Assembly (NCBI GenBank): GCA_002205965.3
Contig: NADL03000481.1
Coordinates: 62,001 to 126,000 of the forward strand
DNA from: Kappaphycus alvarezii
Lineage: Eukaryota > Rhodophyta > Florideophyceae > Gigartinales > Solieriaceae
Direction of reading: 5' to 3'
Length of the DNA stretch: 64,000 nt
The position numbers and the translations under genes are program-made. How positions within the stretch are numbered: the first letter of the stretch is position 1; every line of letters starts with the position of its first letter. Of this stretch, positions 32,966 through 45,987 are shown in pieces. The notes under the pieces were generated by a model, which saw nothing but the letters and a program-made list of their open reading frames with translations, did not search any database and was not told where the DNA came from.

Positions 32966-35110
32966 TTACTTGTCGCAAAGTTCATCTGGACCATCTACTT
33001 CCTTTTTGAGAAGGAAATCACTGAATTCTTCAAGGGTTTTCAGGACCGCACCCTCTTCTTCTGCTCTAGTGATGTTCTTCGCAATTGTCACCACATTGTT
33101 GATACTCTCCGTAGAAATCTGGTTACGCAAAGGGCTCAAAACTCTCCCTGCCAGACTAAACACACGCTCGTTTTCAATCTGCGTAGCTGGTATATCAAGA
33201 AAGAAGCGACAAATCTTCATGACATTTGGGAAAAGTGACTGCTTTTCCTTCATCCAATGATACTTGTTCATGTCTTTTGTGAACTTCTCAGAACGATAAA
33301 CACGAAGATCGGCCTTCATTGAACTAAGCAGGACTTCGTCATCGTTTTCAGCTTGAGTAGTGACGAAACAATCTTCAATATCTTCAGATCCGTTAGAAAC
33401 TGCATCACTCATTGCTTCTTCGTCCTCATTTCTCGAGGCCTCTTCTTCAGGTGCACAGCTTTTCTGTACGCTTACCAACAAAGGGATAATCACAGTTTAA
33501 TCTTATTTCTTCGCAATTGTCCTAGCTCTCAAAGGATCTCCCTGGTGCAAACGCATAAGGGTTGACTTCATATCCTTGAATTAAGGATCTAGAACAACAG
33601 AAATGTAGTGGTGAACGTAACAGCCATCTAATCCTTGAACTTCCATGAACGGGTTGAGGATATCCTGAAATGCTTCTGATAGGAAAACCTCCATAATGTG
33701 TGAAACCGCTTCACTAACTGTCCATGTCTTTCTCTGACTTTGCAAGCAAGAAAAAACAAGCTGCTCCAAGGTCTCTACTATCCGTTGAACCACATCCCAG
33801 GTGTCTTGAGTGGGAACCCTATTGCGAAGATTTCTATCCGCTTGACCTCCAAAACACTTCTCAACAACCTGCCTGTACTTAAGCATCATCCTAAACATAA
33901 CCAATTCGCTTACAAATCTGGTCTTAACTTGGGTTGGAATTAGTCGTGGGATGAACCCGAGATCCTTGCATGCATCAAGCCACTCCTTTCGTCCCTTCGC
34001 TGATTTCTTAGTCCAGGTTATACATTTCTGTAGAACAGCTCTAACTTTCGTGAAGTCAATAAGTGGCAGTCCATCAGTAACCTTCTTGGATAGAGCAGAG
34101 TTGCAGCACCTGAAATGAATGTGTGCAAAACAAACTCTGCTAAAGCAGTTTCCGATCTCAGCATGTTGAAACGACGTTGCAGTTCGAATAATGTTGGCAC
34201 ACGACCTCAGATTGGATCCCCCATCTATGACGCGAGCAATGATTTTGTTCCGAATCTCAAACTTATCCATATGTTCGACCAACAACTCGTAAAGAGTTTC
34301 CCCACTGGTATTGTCACATTGTATCATTGCCAAGTGCACCCGAACCTGATGAAATCATTTTCCAAGCCATGTGCTATAAGGTCAGAAGATATCTTCGCAC
34401 CCCCGACTCATCCACAAATCGAATGAGATACTCACAGAAAGGAGATTCGATAAACGTGGCTTAACTATCTCATCAGTGACATGTTTGGTAAACAAAGGGA
34501 TCTGCTTATGAGCGAACGTTTTCCTGTCGGGAAGAGATACACGAGGGTTCAAGAATGTACAAAACGACGAAAGTCATTGTTTTCGACAAAGAAAATGGCA
34601 AGCCAACCTTAAGGACCATCAGAATGAGATTCTTATTGATTTCTTTAGCGACTTCGGATGATGCATTGTACTTATGATGTGTATCAAGGAAATTTTGGAC
34701 CATCTTCGGCTTCTTCTTTGGCGGTTCGTTGCTCCTTCCGTCTTCGCGAACAAAGAGAAGACATCTTTGTGATGGTCTCTGAGATGTCTTCGAAATGAAT
34801 GTGTGCCGCTGGAGCCCTGAAATTGGAGCACTCCCTTTCGATCCCGTTTGTTTTTGGATGAGGATTGTAAAGCACTCGGTACACAAACAATGCATCCGTA
34901 GGTCTTTTCATCGATGTTCTTGAAAAACCCCCAGAAAACTGCTTCTTCCCATTCTTCTTGTTTTCGGAGAGAGTTTGCTTGGCCTTCTGTAAGATCTCAT
35001 GGATCTGCACCTGCCAGATCTGGTTCTTCTGTTGGATTGGAGTCCGGGACTACCATTTCTTGGCTAGTTGTGGAGTTGGAGATGGAAGTAATTTGCGTTG
35101 GGGGATCCAT
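32966..35110 (-). mobile_element. hAT transposase gene
   Basis: ATG at 35110 (MDPPTQITSISNSTTSQEM). In successive frames come a BED-type zinc finger (CIVC, then HSFRRHLRDHH, about 34920-34790), AKEINKNLILMVLKVGLPFS, and an RNase H-like core with ISFDLWMSRGCEDIF (about 34415), where the catalytic Asp is expected. The long frame 34339-33581 follows with IARVIDGGSNLR. The final frame 33493-32966 has the hAT dimerisation domain: IPATQIENERVFSLAGRVLS after FPNVMKICRFFLD. Total about 700 codons, the normal length. Four or five frameshifts separate the frames. Terminal inverted repeats and an 8-bp target duplication were not identified. Confidence 0.88.
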
Positions 35111-35941
35111 GTGGGTTTTGGTCTTTAGTACAGAATTGGTACATGTGCATGTTAACTTTTGTACGGTACATTATGGGTACGTTACGAGTTGCTTGCTGGA
35201 TTTGCGCAGGTCAATGGAACGTTACGGGTATCTTTTTTTGATAGGTTTCCTAGTACAAGTACTGTACCGACTTTCCAGTTTTTATAAAACTTTTGGGCAA
35301 GTACATGTCCGATGTACCTGTCCTTGTACTTGATTTTGTACGGCGAAACGACACGTTTGCCCCAACCCTGGTTTCTTGTCTCTTTCGTGCCTTCGCGCAC
35401 TCGTCCCGTCGGCCCTCGGTGGCCTTCCTTTTATTGACCCTAAGCGGTCTCAGCTTCGCCCGTCCTGTGCACGTACAGTAACATGGGGCGGTCACACTAC
35501 ATTACAGTAAACTACAACTGTACTGTAGTCACTCTATTTGATGGTCCCTTCAGCCGGACCCGGCTTGCCCCTCCTGGGCCAAATCACAAAATTACACAGT
35601 GCCGCCCACAAGAAGTCTGCAACATCTTCAAGGGCAGTGGCAGTACTGTACTGTGCACTGTAACTTTCTTACGTGTACTTTTACCTTACTTTTGTACATT
35701 CTTTAGTACAGCAGAAACTGTACATCCACTAGTACAACAGCTACTGTACGTTCACTCGTAAAATACATTGCTGGACTTTCACTGGTACAGTTGAGACTCA
35801 CTGCAACCTGTATAGTGTAGTGCATTACCTCCACAGAGCTTACTGTATTGTACTGTAAGCACATGCAAAGCAGTCCAATCTTCCAGTTCCAGTGCACTGC
35901 ATACTGCAATAAGGAAACAATCATTAAAGTATTTTCCCAAC
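35111..35941. other. intergenic, rich in TACTGTAC palindromes
   Basis: No gene. Dense GTAC-centred motifs at 35155-35340 and 35460-35860 (for example CAGTACTGTACTGTGCACTG near 35640). ORFs here are composed of repeat-driven Tyr/Cys/Thr codons. Confidence 0.5.
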
Positions 35942-35960
35942 ACCCCCCTTCTGTCACTTG
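35942..35960 (-). other. polypurine tract and 3' LTR start of the copia element
   Basis: On the minus strand GAAGGGGGG lies just upstream of the TG at 35942. This is the usual site of second-strand priming. The full LTR length could not be defined. Confidence 0.5.
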
Positions 35961-38900
35961 ATCCAAGATAATACCCCAATTCCTTGAACAAATTACTCTA
36001 GTTTGACACAGCCAAAGGCTCTAGTTAGCAGATCTGCCACCATCCTTTCCGTTGGGCAATATTCCAAATTTATTGCGGCACCAGCAATGTCCTGACGAAA
36101 AAATTGGTATCAAACGTCAATGTACTTTGAAAGTCTATTCGTACTGCCGTTCATAGTCAGTTCCATCGATCCCTTGCTGTCAGCGTAAATCAACATCGGC
36201 CCTTTAGAGATAGCGATTTCAATGTCGATATTTACCACCCACCGCCGTAACCAGATCGCCTCTCTAACTCCTGTGCCCAAATTTACGTACTCTGCCTCTG
36301 TGGATGACAAGGTTACAACTTCTTGTAGTCGTGAGCACCACTATATTGCTGCTCCAGCCATCAAAAATACATATCCATTGGTCGATTTTCTGGTGCAAAT
36401 ATCCCCGGTATAGTTTGAATCCACATATCTGACGGGTTCCAGCAAGGCATTTTTCTGGAAAGAAAACGCGTATTTGACTGTGGCGATCAGGTAGCGCATT
36501 ACCCGTTCGACACACTTTCAATGATACATAGTGGGTTTTTCGACAAAATTTGCAATGTGACTCATTGAAAAAGTAATATCTGGTCTCATACCGACCATCA
36601 AATACATCAAAGAACGAATGGCATCGCAATAAGGAAGTCTGGATAATAGCTTGGACTCAATGCTCAAATTGATGCCAGTGTACATTGGTTTATGGGATCC
36701 TTTCGCTGTTCCCAGTCCAAACCTGGAAGCCACAGTACAAGTATACTTTTCTTGCGATAAGTACAGACTTCCTGTGGATTTCTCACGGCTAATCTCATAC
36801 CCCAAGCAGTTGTAAACCTCTTTCAAGCCCTTCATGCGAAATGCCGTATTGAGTATGTGTTTGATGGCTTCAAAGCGTGCTGAATCATTGCAGACAATTA
36901 TCAAGTCGTTCACGTACAAGAAAATGATGAGAATGACACCACCAGCATAACTAGTAAAGACGGGCTCATCGGATAGATTAAGCTTAAGGTCTATCTGCTT
37001 AGTGAGAATTTTATTGGTCTTCTTATGCCAGTAGCGACTAGCCTCTTTCAGTCCATAGATCGACTTTCGCAGACAGCAAATATGCCTTTCTTTGCCATCA
37101 ACTCTAAATACTTCCAGCTACTCTTTGTACACACGCTATTCAAGATCCTCATTGAGAAAAGCAGTAACAACATCTATTTGATGGAGCAAAAGAGTCAGCG
37201 ATATAACCAACGCCAAAAAATTCGAACTGACGTGAATTTCACAGCCGGTCATCCGTTACATTATCTCTAATACCTTCAACCTGCGAGAACCCATGGGCAA
37301 CAAGCCTATCCTTGCGGATTTTTGACGTTCTTCCATCTGGTTGAGGTTCATCTTTTGTCACGTATACCCATTTGCATGTAACCACATTCTGATCACCAGG
37401 ACGAGGCATAAGCTCCCAAGTTTCATTTTCTAAGACGGATCTTTGCTGCTTATCCATGGTCTTGTGCAAGTTATCCATGGTATTGTACAAGTTATCTCTT
37501 CCCTCGCAAGACACAGCACCTTTGTATGACTGTGGATCCGATGGGCAAGATGCACATAATAAGGCACTTGGAGATGTTTTCCACAATTTTTCTGGCCTTT
37601 GGTGACTCCGGGTGGATTCACTTGTCGTTTGGGATAACCCTGATTCCTGTGGTAGACAAGCAACAGAAGGTTCTGCATCAGCTTCAGTTTCAATATTGGT
37701 GGCAGTGCCCATTGACTTCCTCTGGTACAGCATTCACAGATCCAGGCTCAGGTTTTCGTCGCCAGAGTCCAATTGATCAATATGAGCATCTTAACTTCCT
37801 TCCGACTGCTTCTATTCGGTTGTATTCGCCTCATCAAAAGTTTATTGTGGGACATGACAACTTTTCGGTTGATAACATCCATGACTTGTAGCTCTGTGAG
37901 CCCTTCACAAAACCAATCATTATTGCCTCTTGATCCCTAGGAAATAATGTACCCACCCGTGCTGCCTTTCGAATTATGTACCAACATTTGCTTCTAAATA
38001 CACGCAAGTGTCCCAGGTGCGTCTTGCCACCTTTCCATTGCTCAAACGGGGTATTGGTTTGATTACGTGCATTTATGGTCACCCGATTCCGTACATACAC
38101 CGCGAAAGTCAATACTTCTGCCCAGAACTCGTGCCCAAAATTTTAAAATGTAGCATAGAGCGGACCGAATCATTAATGGTTCTGTTCAAGCGTTATGCGA
38201 TTCCATGCTGGGTCAATTATAAGTAACTATCTATGGTATTTTCAACTATCCATTGTTCCTCCAGATACTGCTCAAACGCATTGCTGATGGACTCACATCC
38301 ATTATCAAATGTATCATTTTCATCCCTTTGCCTAAGTGGCGTTCCGCATATGCATGGAACCGTTTGAAGCAGGCAAAGGTTTCGGACTTTTCTTTTATTT
38401 TATAGACAACGAAAAAGGGCACGTAGTCATTCATGTAGGACAAAAGGTATCAGGAACCACCAAGAGACTAATTTGGAGAGTATTATGAACGTCAGAATGA
38501 ACCAACTGAAAAGTATTTGACTCACGTGCCCCGCTTTGTTTCTATATATTTGCACTATGGCTTTTTCGCAAATTCATGATTCTCATGCCTTTTTAATTTG
38601 CTTGGGGTAAATCTCAATGCCCGTAATGGTCTTATCCCGACTATACCTTTTATTCCCTCTGATTTTACGTGGTTAAGCCTCGCGTGACATAGTGAGAGGT
38701 CGCGTGATATTAGTACGGTATCTCGGCTCCCTGAGTGCGCCATTGTGGATGTGTTCAATTCATAGAGACTATTTCGACGTGTTCCTTCAGCAATAAGTTG
38801 TCCTGGGTGGAGTACTCGACAACCACCATTCTCAAGTTCAACCTTAAGGCCCGCTTTTTCCATATTTGACACTGAAGTCAGATTACATCAGAGTCTGGCG

Positions 38901-39663
38901 CAGTTTACTCACAATACCCCAGTGCGATGGTACCAACGAGGCCGGTATGTTTCTCCGGAATTGGCATTTTTGCTCTCTTTCGCTCGTCGTGTTGCCTTTT
39001 CCAGTAGAACTGTTCAGTTTGACCGGTTTTTTTGTATTATTTACATTTTGCATTCTGTTCCCCTCATAAGAGCGCTGGAGCTGTACGACTTCAAGGCGCC
39101 TCTTTTTTTCTCATTAGGCGTTGTTCTTCTCGAAGCAGTCGGCTCGTCACGAAGTCCAGGGACAAAGTCTCTTCATCAGTCACTGCGTCAATTGCCACAA
39201 TGAGATGCTCAAACCTTTCTCGTAGGCCACAAAGAACGCTCATCAGCAACTGATACCTCCATGTTGCGAAGGTTAGAAGCTAGTTTTCGAACACGGTTGA
39301 TATAAGGGGGTACCCGTTCCCGGTCTAGCACTGATGCGGAGTAGAACTTGCGCCGGGCTCGTATCTTATTGAGCAAAAACCTTCTCTGGAATATGTTAAC
39401 CAAAGAACTCAACAAGCTTGAAGCTGACGTCAAACCACGAACATGATCAAGACTATCGTCGTTAAACGTGAGACAGATGATGGCCCTTGCCTTTGCATCT
39501 CTTGTTTGCCATTCCTGATAATCTTCATCCCCTTCAGTAGGGGAAGTATCAGTGACACATTTTCTAGTTCTCGAAATTGAAGAAGATACTCGGCTTTTTG
39601 CTTCCCAATGTGGAAATTTGACTCACTGAGCTTTTTAACCTTGAACAGACCTAAGCCCTCCAT
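35942..39663 (-). mobile_element. near-complete copia retrotransposon
   Basis: Minus strand from 39663: gag (LFKVKKLSESNFHIGKQKAE and IRARRKFYSASVLDRERV), pre-integrase (LSLCHARLNHVKSEGIKGIV, about 38650), integrase and its C-terminus (NARNQTNTPFEQWKGGKTHL, about 38040), RT N-terminus (LENETWELMPRPGDQNVVTC), RT catalytic YVNDLIIVCND (YVDD expected) near 36905, YCDAIRSLMYLMVGMRPDIT, and RNase H (MSSTEAEYVNLGTGVREAIW, 36310; EYCPTERMVADLLTRAF, about 36040). After the stop near 35994 a polypurine tract, GAAGGGGGG, is followed at 35942 by TGTTGGGAAAATAC, a credible 3' LTR start. A matching 5' LTR was not seen to the right. Several frameshifts are present. Confidence 0.88.
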
Positions 39664-40639
39664 ATCGGCCCTTCAAATGGCAGAAGCCGTCAATTGAATC
39701 GAGGGCGAAGCAACAATCAAAAGATGAAAATCGAGGATCCCGAATATCCTAGGGAAGATTGAAAAAGGTGCTTTAGAAACCCAAAGTTTCAAACTACTGA
39801 CCTGAAAGGTCTCAAAGAAAAAGTTTTTGTACAGAGCTTGTAAAGCTCAAACGAGTAAAACTGCACGAAGTCGGACTTCCGGGCCCCTGGTTGCACTCCT
39901 CAGGTTAGACACGGTTTCTGCTGTTGAATAAGCTCTCCACGCGTGAATCAAGGTCCAAAGCAGCGCACGAACACTTTTTTTGTGAAGAATAACTATGAGT
40001 CAGACTCCCGACCCCCGGTTAGACTTTCCGGTTGAGACGCGGTTTCAGCTGCCCTCTTAACCTGTGCGATTACCACAGTCAAGCACAAAAGGTCCCTACG
40101 AGACGTCCCAAGGAGGTTACTAACAAATTTTAATGTTCACCTTTGAAGCCAAGCCAGTCTCTTATAAAGAGTTGCCCTGACAATTTGGTGCTTCCAGGTA
40201 CTTCGAACCACGCTACGACATCTCGTCAAGCAAACAAGTCCGCTTACTACCTGATTTCAGAACCGTCAGCGTTATCTGCCCAAAATGACCGGTGGGAACA
40301 GCAAGTCAACAAGTCCACCGTTAGTTCAAGTCGCCAAGCTCACGTTTACGGAGTTACCCGTTTCAACCATTCGTCTCGTAGTTTTTTCCTGGTGTGATTC
40401 TATGGTACAATTGCACTCCGCACCCGCTGCTCAAGGCACTGTTCGTATTGTAGCGATTCACCGACTGTCGAGACCACCCGCTATTCCAGTGTAATTACAT
40501 AGTACGATGGCACTATACACCTGTGCCTCAAAGGCACTGTTCCGAAAGAGTTCAGCAGTAGTGTATCGATTCACTGCTTGCCAAGACCACGAGGAAATCG
40601 CACACTACGTCCCACGGGTGATGATAAACTCACTGGTTT
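39664..40639. other. no gene; expected position of the copia 5' LTR
   Basis: Short similar blocks occur (40431-40476 and 40526-40591 share GGCACTGTTC, CGATTCAC and GACCAC). A 5' LTR matching the TGTTGGGAAAATAC start was not found. Confidence 0.4.
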
Positions 40640-43600
40640 AATGTCACAGACAAATACACACCAAGAAATTAAGAACAACGCGGTGCAAATAGGCAATTGT
40701 GTATTTCACCAAAAGCGTACGCTTAGTCCACTTTGAATCGATTTGGCATGACGAGCTGCAATCCTTGAGTTCTTCAATGGAGCAAGGATTACACCCTGAA
40801 ACGTCGAAAATCCCGTATTGCGATGTATCATATAGACATATCATTGACTACTCAATTTGTCTTACGGTGGGCCTGTAGATAGGCCTGGCGTATACTGGAG
40901 ATCACACGTCAAACCCAAACATAGCCGCTTGTGCAAGCAAGAATCTGGCATACTGGGAGCTTAGATTATTTTGTGCATGAATCATTAGCTCCTTCCATTT
41001 GTTGTCTATGCCTCCCATCACGTATCGAGCATTATACTTGATCTGGTGATCCAATGTAGACCTAATGCCCAATAATAACCGTTCTGCTAATAAGTTAGCG
41101 TCTGGAGGGACCTCGTTCTTCAATACCACTTTAAATGACCCCTGCTCGAACAAAAAATGAATTTGAGCCCTTTTAGCTTGACACACCTCCTCACCGTGCG
41201 CCCTGGCTTTATCAGATTCTGGAACTTCCTTCATCAATATGACCTCGTCATGGGGTTTCTTGAGGGAGCAAATTACGCTCTCTAAATCAACGAGGAGTGA
41301 GTTACAAAGTACTTCTGGCGTGAAGTACTGTTTCAGTTTTACATGATTGAAGGGTCTCGCGAGCCTGACTTTCGCATCATGTACATATGCAAGCTTCCTT
41401 GTGGTGTCCACAGCAATGAACTTGAAAGGTCTTAGCCATTCACCGATATGGCTGTTCACAAATTTCTCTCGCCAGACTTGTACTTGATCATCGAACTCGT
41501 ACAATTGATCACATGCAGGTAGAACAGCATGGTGAATCGCTTTTTTGAGCTTAAGCGAAGCCATCTGATCTTACATTCCTCTTCAAACCATCTCAAGGAG
41601 CTAAACGCGTTCGGTAAGCGTAACACGGCTTGTTATGGGTTCTTATGCAGTACACACTCGAGGGTACTCGCCTAATACTAGTGAGGAGGGAGCAAGTCCT
41701 TCTGGGTCTGATTTATCTTTAAGTCCTTAAAGTCAAATGCAAAGGGCGAGGGGCTTCTTCGTGCTGGGTATTTCGTGCAATTTATTGTGGTAAGTATGTT
41801 GAAAAGGACCATGTTAAAGTTCAGGAATGCCTAAACTTGAATAAATCGACCAAGATCTATCCGATCGTATAATAACACTTCTGGAGAGACGATAAATGAT
41901 TTCTACTAAGTTAGATCCTTGATCGGTAAAGTACACAGAAGACCAGCATTTTTTATGCATCCCACATTCCTACAATGGTCATAGAGTCCATGTAAGAAAC
42001 AGCACTACAATGTGATGTTTTATCAACAACATGCAGTACGAGGTCAATATTCAGGTAAATTACATCGGGCCAGGCGCGTTCATTGAAGAGCAGATCCCTG
42101 TGCCAGTTTTCACACGTAAACGATGTGGCCCATGCTAATTACGTTGACATGAGTCAAAATGCTTCACGACGCATTTCAAATCGCGAAGTATCTCCTTCAT
42201 TGCGCGTTACTGTCTCGACTCCATAATCAAATTAAAAAACTTTGAAACAGTAGGATGGAAGAATTTACGAAGGAGCTTAAAAGGCTGAACTCTTGAAAAT
42301 TATACGGAAGGAGTAAGGCTCATTTCCACGTAAAGATGGTTACTGCATGAGCGAAGAGTGGGGCAGCACCAATCATCCATGAATACCTCCTTTCCATCTG
42401 TCCTTTGTATATTCCTGCGTCCATCCATCCTGTTCAAAATAAGGCGGGGCGTTAATATTTCCTTGTTCTTCACTTCCATGTCCATCAGTGGTGTAATATC
42501 AATCTGTACGATATCCAACCAAACATGGATGAGTGGGGCTTCCGGTGGTGTGTTCAAGGCAATATGTATCTATCCCAAGGAACGAAAGGTTTTATCGGCA
42601 AAACGGAAGCTGTTTTGGATTCTGGTATCCGTAATTCAATCAATCCATTCTCATTGCAGACGTTTTTCATCTCCTTTCACCCTTTTATCGAGTGCGGAGC
42701 ACCAGTGTCGATGCAGAATCCTGAAATCCGTCTTTACCTTATGCGGCTCATATCGCAAATGAGGTTTTTGGAACTCAGCCCGGATATGAAGACGACATGA
42801 TCATCCTTTTTCTTCAACTTCCGAGGACGAGGATCATGTACCACTATTTCTCATCGCCGAGCCGAAAATCCTGTGGCTCTCGTAGTTCCGCGCTGAGTGT
42901 GTTGATTTATACGTGTTGTTATCGTGAATCAAGAAAATCGAAATGGCCTCTGATCGAAATATCCGACGATTTAAACTCATAATCATGATCGTAGGTATTT
43001 CCAATTAAATCCACCATTTACTACGCTTCCTGCGTTCTGTCGCGCCACTCCGAGGTGTTATGTTGGTCATCATATTGCATGAGTATTTTTTCATAATCTT
43101 TAATGAGCTCAGCTACGATGTGTATTTCTAGGGTCCCTTGCTTAACCCGCTTCTCAATGTGACGCAGAGCTGCATCATCAGCACATCTATCGTGCCTATT
43201 ACATTGCTCACAACAGCGGACACATTCCACGCGACTTACTGTTCTTTCAGAGGTCTTTTTTGATAACCTATGGCTTGAAGAAGGCTTGATACGCCTATTA
43301 TATCCCTTTCTATCTTTTCGATGGATATGGCGTGGCTTGCGACGGTATCGAATTAAATGTGTGCTGACACCTTCATCATCGCCAATCACTATTCCTTTTT
43401 GTGGACATGGCGCTCCAGATAGTTTGCAAAATTGACTAAGGTGTTTCATAGACTCGTGCAAGGCAGAGAAAAATCCTTTGTAAGCACACCTCTTCTCAGT
43501 TATTTTTAATAGTTATCTTGGACCAATCGGAGTGCTCAGTAACGCCTCAACGAAGATAGTCCGTCTTGTAGGCTTCCGACTGAAATTCACTAGCGCATTG

Positions 43601-44364
43601 ACGAGCGAGCTCATTGATGTGCTCAACAAAATTAGTGAGCTCTCAGTGGTATCGTGGATATCATTCTCGCGCATGACAGAGCGAAGCCGCGCGAGTTAAA
43701 GTATATATTTAACCTGTAACTTTCTCGCACCACTGTTGTACTCTTTTTCCATTATCTCACAAATTATCGCGAACAACATGGTCAGTGTCATCTTTATCAT
43801 AAAAGAGCGACGAATAACGACGTCAAAAGCATGCATAAATTTTTCTCTCATTTTTCTATCAGTCAGAGAGTGCTACAGATCGCATATGGCGTAGCTTTTG
43901 ATCATGAACTTAATATCTTGCTTAATTTCGCCATTCATTTGCTTCATATATAATTTGAAGGGCATATTTGTCATCCTTCGGTCTCCATCATCCTGGTGCT
44001 GATTCTCATTCGGTAGAGGCAGTCCAGGCGGAATGGATTCTTGCACCATATTACTAAAAAACTTCAATCTTGTCCATATTGTTGAAAGAGTAAATTGGTT
44101 GCACCAAGATGGTACAGATGGTCCTATTACAAGAGTACCAGTGCTATTTTGAGCTTCGAGATATGCCACCGTTTGTTCTGGGATCCTGTATTCTGCCCAC
44201 GGAGGGATCCCTGTGGGTACCCTACTGGGTGACAGCAGTATCAGTAGCAAAGAGGGCCTCGGGTCTTTTTCGAGACTTGAGGTTGGAATGAATGCAATCA
44301 GTAACCCCTCTGCGATGTGAAGTGCTCTGACTAGAGAGCAAAAGGTTTGGAAAGTCTCTTGCAT
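40640..44364 (-). mobile_element. copia-type element of the lineage seen at 4.5 and 16.6 kb
   Basis: Minus strand. A gag-like frame runs 44364-43873 (PFKLYMKQMNGEIKQDIKFM). A Cys-rich frame runs 43461-43021 (CVRCCEQCNRHDRC). The protease FCIDTGAPHSIKG lies near 42710, followed by VWLDIVQIDITPLMDMEV. The integrase core DLVLHVVDKTSHCSAVSYMD lies near 42025. The 220-residue open frame 41564-40902 holds an integrase C-terminus/RT start: VQVWREKFVNSHIGEWLRPF, ARPFNHVKLKQYFTPE, GSFKVVLKNEVPPDANLLAE. RT catalytic motifs are missing, so it is 3'-truncated. It is better preserved than the duplicated copies and could serve as a lineage reference. Confidence 0.8.
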
Positions 44365-45987
44365 TCACAAAATTCCATGTAAAAGCCTTAGAATAGTCTT
44401 CATCAATCTCAAGCGCATGGTGTAACCAAACATGAAGTTTGATACGGCAGCTTTGACGTTCATGTTAAGATATCTCAAGTGAACTGCATTAATCTTCAAG
44501 TATTGTACCTGTATAGAAAATATCAGCGGTTTCCTATAGTGTATTCAGCCCATACATAGAGGCTCCAGTAAGGTCCCTGCAGGAGAGGACTTATTATACG
44601 AGGTGACGGATAGCTCGTCAGTGACCAATAATAACGCCAATAGTTCCTTAGCAATTAAAAGCAAAACAAAATAAGTTGAGTACGTAATGATCGTGGTCTC
44701 TGTAGTTTTCATGAGCTTATTCGCGTTACCACATAATTGGTGACACGGTGGCGGCATGGTTCCTTCCATACTCACAATAGCGTAGTATGTAAAGTCTCGT
44801 ATCCAGATTGTCGTGAGACTGTGCCTTTCACACAGTATCTTTCGCGTCGGTGTGCAATCACCAGCGATAGTCGAGAGGAATAATAACAGATCCAGAAGAT
44901 GTAAAAAAAATATGTTTAGTAAGGAGCTGCGAAGGGCAAAGACTTGCGGCGTACTACGGACTCATCGTTGACGGGGTAGTTGCAACTCACTTTTTTATCT
45001 TTTTTAGTTTTCTTCGTGTTAAATAATACGGTGCTGAATGTAACGTACCACTGTGCTTACATAGCGCGTTAAGTCCTCACTGTGGACATATTACAATGTC
45101 AAGGGCTGCGTGTGGGACACATGTGCAGTGAATGACACATATCGGGAACATGTTGCGAATCTTAGCGAGTGCCGTTAAAATTAATGGGAAGAAGTGATTC
45201 CGTTATTTCCTTGAAATAGGAAACTTGGAATGTTTTAATGATTGAAAAATAGGTTGACCTACATTCCAAAGTTCATCACATAATTTAAAGTGGCTATTTA
45301 AAATAAATGGGTTAAAAATGACGAGAAGACGCTTAAGGAGTTGGTTTTTTCAATGCCTAAAATTTGCGCTGAGGTTCTGGATTTGCGTTAAGGTTCTGGA
45401 GATTAATGAAGCCAAAATGAGCTGGTACCTCATGTTAAAGTTTGATTTCTAGTTACTTTCCTACTATTGTTCACAGTTTCTAAATTTATTTGGCATCGTT
45501 ACAGGGAATTTTTTTTACAGAATCTTACGAGTTTTTAAGGCGGCAGCTGTCCTATACTTTGCTTTGAGTCCGTTTGAGTCCTTTTGTAGTGTTTACGCGC
45601 CAACATCTTTGCATATATAGAGATTATGCAATAAAAGGCCAAGTAACCGTATTGGGGTTAATGTGGCAAGTCGAGCGCCAGAAGGCGTTCGGTCGATTCA
45701 TATTGACTTTTCTCACCACAAAATAGGCCAATAAGGGCCATTTCTGGCTCAAATGAGCGCACGTTGCCCATAGAGTTTTCGAATCCGCCACCAGGGTCAA
45801 GTGGTACGATGAGACACTTTTACGGTATGTTGAAGAGACCATGCCAAAAGGCCACTGTAAGGCACATAGGGTAAATGTGGCAACGGCTCAATGCATCGTG
45901 GCCCACAAAAGTTACGTTTATTTAATGATGCGCAAAGTGCTACAGGTCATCAAATCAAACGCTTACTAAGCGGTTAATGAGAGCAAT
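44365..45987. other. no gene recognised
   Basis: AT-rich. A short repeated phrase, AATGTGGCAA, is found at about 45659 and 45873. ORFs are below 80 residues without motifs. Confidence 0.4.
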
